Below, one piece after another: positions 14,659-16,904 of a stretch of DNA of 16,904 nt; the first letter of the stretch is position 1, and the number at the start of each line of letters is the position of its first letter. The notes beneath the pieces were generated by a model, which saw only the letters and a list, made by a program, of their open reading frames with translations, was not told where the DNA came from and ran no database searches. The translations under genes and the position numbers were made by a program. This stretch comes from an uncultured Collinsella sp. (lineage in GTDB: Bacteria; Actinomycetota; Coriobacteriia; Coriobacteriales; Coriobacteriaceae). The DNA is taken from NCBI GenBank assembly GCA_900550835.1, contig URTP01000028.1, positions 1 through 16,904 on the forward strand, written 5' to 3'.

Positions 14659-15198
14659 ATGAGCTGGAAACCGAGAAAATGCGTTATCGCCTTACTGACT
14701 CTGGCGACTCTGACGTGTTTCGCCGCCTTAATCGCCGTCAATATCAAACCGCAACACGATGCTTATCCCTCATCTTTGTCCATTAAAATGGGCCAAAATT
14801 TCAGCCTCGGCCGAAACGTCAATTATTTTAACAAGCTAAAGCCTAATGAGGAAAATATCTTGATGTTCTGGGCATCGTGGTGTCAGCACTGCGAATCTCT
14901 CATAGAAGATATGCAACAACTTGATAATTTCGCAGCCTTAAGGAAGAACCTTTTCACTGTTTCCGAGGACAGCACAATTGAAGAAGCCTCGGTCCATGAA
15001 GGAGACTTTCCCATATACATAGATTAAGATAAAACCGTGTATGACCAATATGAACTTGAGCATATTCCGTCCGTATTCATACTGGATGATCAAGGAAACA
15101 TCATCGGCTTATCCGAAGGAGAGGAAGAACCTCTTGCCTTATTAAAGAAATACGCCAAATACAACGGATATAAAGCGGAAGGAGGCGACATCAAGTAA
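14659..15198 (+). pseudogene. Membrane-anchored thioredoxin-like (TlpA-type) protein broken by an in-frame TAA
   Basis: The frame starts at ATG 14659 behind AGAGGGA and has an N-terminal membrane anchor (about residues 8-29). A thioredoxin-like domain follows, with active site WASWCQHCE (CxxC) after ILMF. A TAA at 15025-15027 ends the frame just after FPIYID. The same frame then continues without any shift: DKTVYDQYELEHIPSVFILD (cis-Pro region IPSVFI), GNIIG and on to TAA at 15196. The full protein would be 179 residues. One base change in a GAA or AAA codon explains the stop. Intact relatives reduce or oxidise extracytoplasmic thiols. The short form keeps the CxxC but loses the cis-Pro strand, so it is probably inactive. 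This region is visibly more AT-rich than the core operon. Confidence 0.85.
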
Positions 15199-15227
15199 CT
15201 ATCAAAGGCCAGATTAAGGAGCCAGCC

Positions 15228-15632
15228 ATGAAGAAATGCCTGCCCTCCATCGTCTCAGCAGCTCTTTGCCTCTCCCTTGTCATGACACCATTTGTGCCCG
15301 TTGCGGCAGCCTATGCCGACGAGGGGTCTTTCGCCGAGAGCAGCGAGATCTACGTCGGAGACAACTACGACGAAAAATACGATGTATCCCTTTTTGAGCG
15401 CGGACGCTGCACGGATTCATATTCCAAGGCGTGGTCCGATTCTCACGGATTTGCAAATAACCGCACCGTCCCTCACAAGGTCAAGCTGAACGCGAAGGAG
15501 GAGGCTTGCCTGCGCGATCCCTACCTTGCTGGCACCGCTGAAGTTATCGCCGGTCTCGTGACAACCGGTCCTGGCGGCGGCTTGTTTGCAACCGCAATGA
15601 CATCGTACCGACTTTTCACTTGCATGTTCTGA
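15228..15632 (+). CDS. Secreted small protein of unknown function, candidate antimicrobial peptide precursor
   Basis: The 134-residue product has a clear Sec signal peptide (MKK start, hydrophobic core, likely cut after VAAAYA at residue 30). The mature part of 104 residues begins acidic, turns basic, and ends in a hydrophobic Gly/Ala/Thr-rich stretch (AGTAEVIAGLVTTGPGGGLF, 101-120). It has Cys at 61, 94 and 132. The start follows AAGGAGCC. A membrane protein gene follows 12 nt later, and the broken thioredoxin-like gene lies 29 nt before. A small exported cysteine-bearing peptide with a hydrophobic end, next to a small membrane protein, is how many bacteriocin/immunity pairs look. I do not recognise the family, so this is only a hypothesis. 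Confidence 0.75.
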   Translation: MKKCLPSIVSAALCLSLVMTPFVPVAAAYADEGSFAESSEIYVGDNYDEKYDVSLFERGRCTDSYSKAWSDSHGFANNRTVPHKVKLNAKEEACLRDPYLAGTAEVIAGLVTTGPGGGLFATAMTSYRLFTCMF

Positions 15633-15644
15633 AAGGCAGTTGCC

Positions 15645-15884
15645 ATGCAGTCGCAAAATCAATCGAGATACTTGACCACAATCGGCTTTGCCCTGCTTGC
15701 ATTACTCTTTGCTAGCGACCTTTTGCTGAAACCGCCCAAGGAGCTCGTTTCGCTTGCCATAGCCTGCATTTCCGCCCTTTACTTTACGGCAACCCTATTC
15801 GTCGGACTAAAGGAGAGGAAAAAAGGCGCAGTCGTTGCATCTGCCGTAGGCGTGATCATAGCCATTGCCTCATTCTTTATCTGA
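15645..15884 (+). CDS. Small three-helix membrane protein, possible immunity partner
   Basis: The 79-residue protein has three hydrophobic segments (about 9-27, 33-53 and 60-79) separated by KPPKE and KERKKG, with almost no soluble part. The ATG follows GAAAGG with 9 nt spacing. The gene lies 12 nt after the secreted protein and its ribosome binding site abuts that stop, so the pair is co-translated. Size, topology and place fit an immunity protein for the upstream peptide, but nothing in the sequence proves this. Confidence 0.72.
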   Translation: MQSQNQSRYLTTIGFALLALLFASDLLLKPPKELVSLAIACISALYFTATLFVGLKERKKGAVVASAVGVIIAIASFFI

Positions 15885-15896
15885 CACATTGGTGAT

Positions 15897-16214
15897 CTAG
15901 GGGCGATATCGTAGGAATACGACCGGGAGAGCCGGGACCAGATTGCCCGGGTTGCCCGGTCGGCTCGCGCGACGGCGCGGCGGTTCCACAGAAAGCTCTC
16001 CGGACTTCACGCCGTTTCTGATCGCATTGTAGACAGCCATCTCGTCTTCGCAGTCGGCGAGCACGCGGTGTGCGTCGTCGTTTTGGATGTCCAGTAAATC
16101 TCGAAGGTCCTCCATGCACCAGCGTCCGAGATTTGGCCATGCGCGTTGCGCGAGCTGATAAGTGTCGATTGCGATGTTGTAGTTAAAGTCCAAGCCAAAG
16201 CCGTCCCAGGCAGA
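15897..16214 (-). pseudogene. C-terminal remnant of a DnaQ-like 3'-5' exonuclease
   Basis: The - strand frame reads SAWDGFGLDFNYNIAIDTYQ, then LAQRAWPNL and NDDAHRVLADCEDEMAVYNAI. This matches the ExoII-ExoIII part of DEDD-family exonucleases (as in DnaQ or PolC): the IDT.Q.A segment and the H-(R)-x-L-A-D motif with the metal-binding Asp. The ExoI motif (DxE) that should lie about 90 residues earlier is absent; the frame is closed by TAA just upstream. The last 35 residues are Arg/Pro-rich and unlike the family. No start with a ribosome binding site is seen. I read it as a truncated gene. Confidence 0.65.
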
Positions 16215-16222
16215 ACGGCTTT
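16197..16222 (+). terminator. Weak hairpin with T-rich tail
   Basis: AAAGCCGT (16197-16204) pairs with ACGGCTTT (16215-16222) around 10 nt and is followed by GTTTCCTT. It could end + strand transcripts from the small secreted/membrane pair, although it is about 310 nt away. Confidence 0.35.
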
Positions 16223-16256
16223 GTTTCCTTGATTATCAACTTCACCCGGACACTTC

Positions 16257-16329
16257 CCGCATTCATCCGTGTGTGTACGGATGAATGCGGGGTTCAATAC
16301 CCCGGCGGCCTGATCGGCAGGCCGCCGGG
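16257..16329. other. Two adjacent perfect hairpins
   Basis: Hairpin A has 14-bp arms CCGCATTCATCCGT/ACGGATGAATGCGG with a 6-nt loop (16257-16290). Hairpin B has 12-bp arms CCCGGCGGCCTG/CAGGCCGCCGGG with a 5-nt loop (16301-16329). Hairpin B ends 6 bases from the stop of the - strand gene at 16335, so it may terminate that operon. Neither is followed by a T run. Confidence 0.6.
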
Positions 16330-16334
16330 AATTC

Positions 16335-16763
16335 TCACTCCTCGAAAAAAGCCGGCACTCGGTTAGTCCTGCGCATCTTGAAATCGCCAGACTCGTGGGA
16401 GACGTAGAGAATGCCGTCCATCCCATCTCGTGATGCATACGACAGGTGAACTGAACCGCAATCCGATCCATCATTGTCGAGAAGATCGAACGAATTCGGG
16501 TCGCTCGTTGCGGCCAAACGACCACTCAGACAAGAGCCATCGTCATTACAGATTTGCCATTCCATGTCTTCGCCTGCAAGAATCGCCATAGACGGCCTGG
16601 TCGCGCCATCGTTGACATACATCCCGTCTATGCCAAACCCATTTTCAGCGCCATCGATGAACGACTGCTCGGACCTATACCTCGCAAATGATGCACATAG
16701 CACCATTGCAAGACAAAGTACAAAGCCAACAATCGCTATCTTTGCATAGCTCTTGCCTATCAT
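16335..16763 (-). CDS. Membrane-anchored extracytoplasmic protein of unknown function
   Basis: The 142-residue product starts with a basic end and one hydrophobic helix (about 7-27, IAIVGFVLCLAMVLCASFA). An acidic soluble domain of about 110 residues follows, with Cys in ICNDDGSCLSG and SDCGS, which could form a disulfide outside the cell. I chose the ATG at 16763: GGAGG lies 8 nt upstream, inside the last codons of the preceding ABC-transporter gene, and the start is 1 nt after that stop. An in-frame GTG three codons earlier lies within the Shine-Dalgarno itself. The tight coupling suggests it works with the transporter, perhaps as a sensing or protective accessory protein. I do not recognise a domain. 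Confidence 0.8.
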   Translation of the reverse strand: MIGKSYAKIAIVGFVLCLAMVLCASFARYRSEQSFIDGAENGFGIDGMYVNDGATRPSMAILAGEDMEWQICNDDGSCLSGRLAATSDPNSFDLLDNDGSDCGSVHLSYASRDGMDGILYVSHESGDFKMRRTNRVPAFFEE

Positions 16764-16764
16764 G

Positions 16765-16904
16765 TCATTCACCTCCTTCGTATGTATCGAGGTATTCCTG
16801 CTTGAGCGTCTGCGAGGACGACTCGATCTTTTCCACGAGCGTGCCGGCCTCGATGAAGTAGAACGAGTTGGTGAGGTCTGCCAGGTCGTCGAGCAGATGG
16901 CTTG
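16765..16904 (-). CDS. ABC transporter ATP-binding subunit, C-terminal end
   Basis: Only the last 45 residues are in the window; the gene enters from the right edge. The frame reads SHLLDDLADLTNSFYFIEAG, then TLVEKIESSSQTLKQEYLDT and YEGGE. This is the H-loop region of an ABC ATPase (SSH-hl-e-e followed by I..G.lv..), most like the export type with a short C-terminal tail found in BcrA-like drug or bacteriocin-resistance transporters. The GGAGG of the next gene lies within its final codons (gaa-gga-ggt-gaa). The Walker motifs and permease are outside the window, so the substrate cannot be inferred. Confidence 0.75.
   Translation of the reverse strand, partial: SHLLDDLADLTNSFYFIEAGTLVEKIESSSQTLKQEYLDTYEGGE

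Noticed and set aside
15025..15027. Recoding (readthrough) of the TAA in the thioredoxin-like gene
   Set aside because: TAA is rarely recoded, and there is no special structure visible just after it. A point mutation is simpler.
16007..16525. 172-codon - strand frame across the exonuclease remnant and hairpins
   Set aside because: It runs out of frame through two structured hairpins and the following gene and has no domain; it is a shadow.

Overview
The window looks like a GC-rich actinobacterial chromosome segment. A Coriobacteriia gut bacterium close to Collinsella fits best. This rests on gene content, codon use and the type of accessory proteins; I could not confirm it by comparison.

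Region 1 (1-7394) is a tightly packed housekeeping run on the + strand: the 3' part of der, then plsY, gpsA, rpe, a NifS/IscS-type cysteine desulfurase, a Nif3-like (DUF34) protein, a coiled-coil protein with a C-terminal zinc ribbon, and coaBC. Gaps are 0-18 nt and several stop and start codons overlap, so it reads as one operon or nearly so. Region 2 (7395-7590) has a promoter, tRNA-Pro(GGG) with encoded CCA, and a strong terminator. Region 3 (7591-8019) is AT-richer intergenic DNA with several small palindromes and no gene I trust.

Region 4 (8020-14318) is the most interesting part: two paralogous divergent cassettes in tandem. Each has, on the - strand, a Flp-type prepilin fused to a large C-terminal domain ending in PAWCF, followed by a GC-rich hairpin. 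On the + strand each has a cytosolic zinc-ribbon/one-membrane-segment protein and a small two-helix membrane protein. A shared regulatory region between the arms carries two palindromes at the same spacing in both cassettes. In cassette 1 the pilin has a +1 frameshift in its C-terminal domain. In cassette 2 a run of ten G follows the pilin start; nine would put the primary ATG in frame. A second ATG four bases downstream is in frame with ten. This looks like a phase-variable surface pilin/adhesin module. The cassette 2 partner also ends in a DUF6273-like domain similar in kind to the pilin C-terminus.

Region 5 (14381-16904) is patchy and decayed: a remnant of a BspA-like (DUF285) surface protein, a thioredoxin-like gene broken by one in-frame TAA, a secreted 134-residue protein followed by a 79-residue three-helix membrane protein (possibly a peptide/immunity pair), a remnant of a DnaQ-like exonuclease, and, on the - strand, the end of an ABC-transporter ATPase coupled to a membrane-anchored protein of unknown function.
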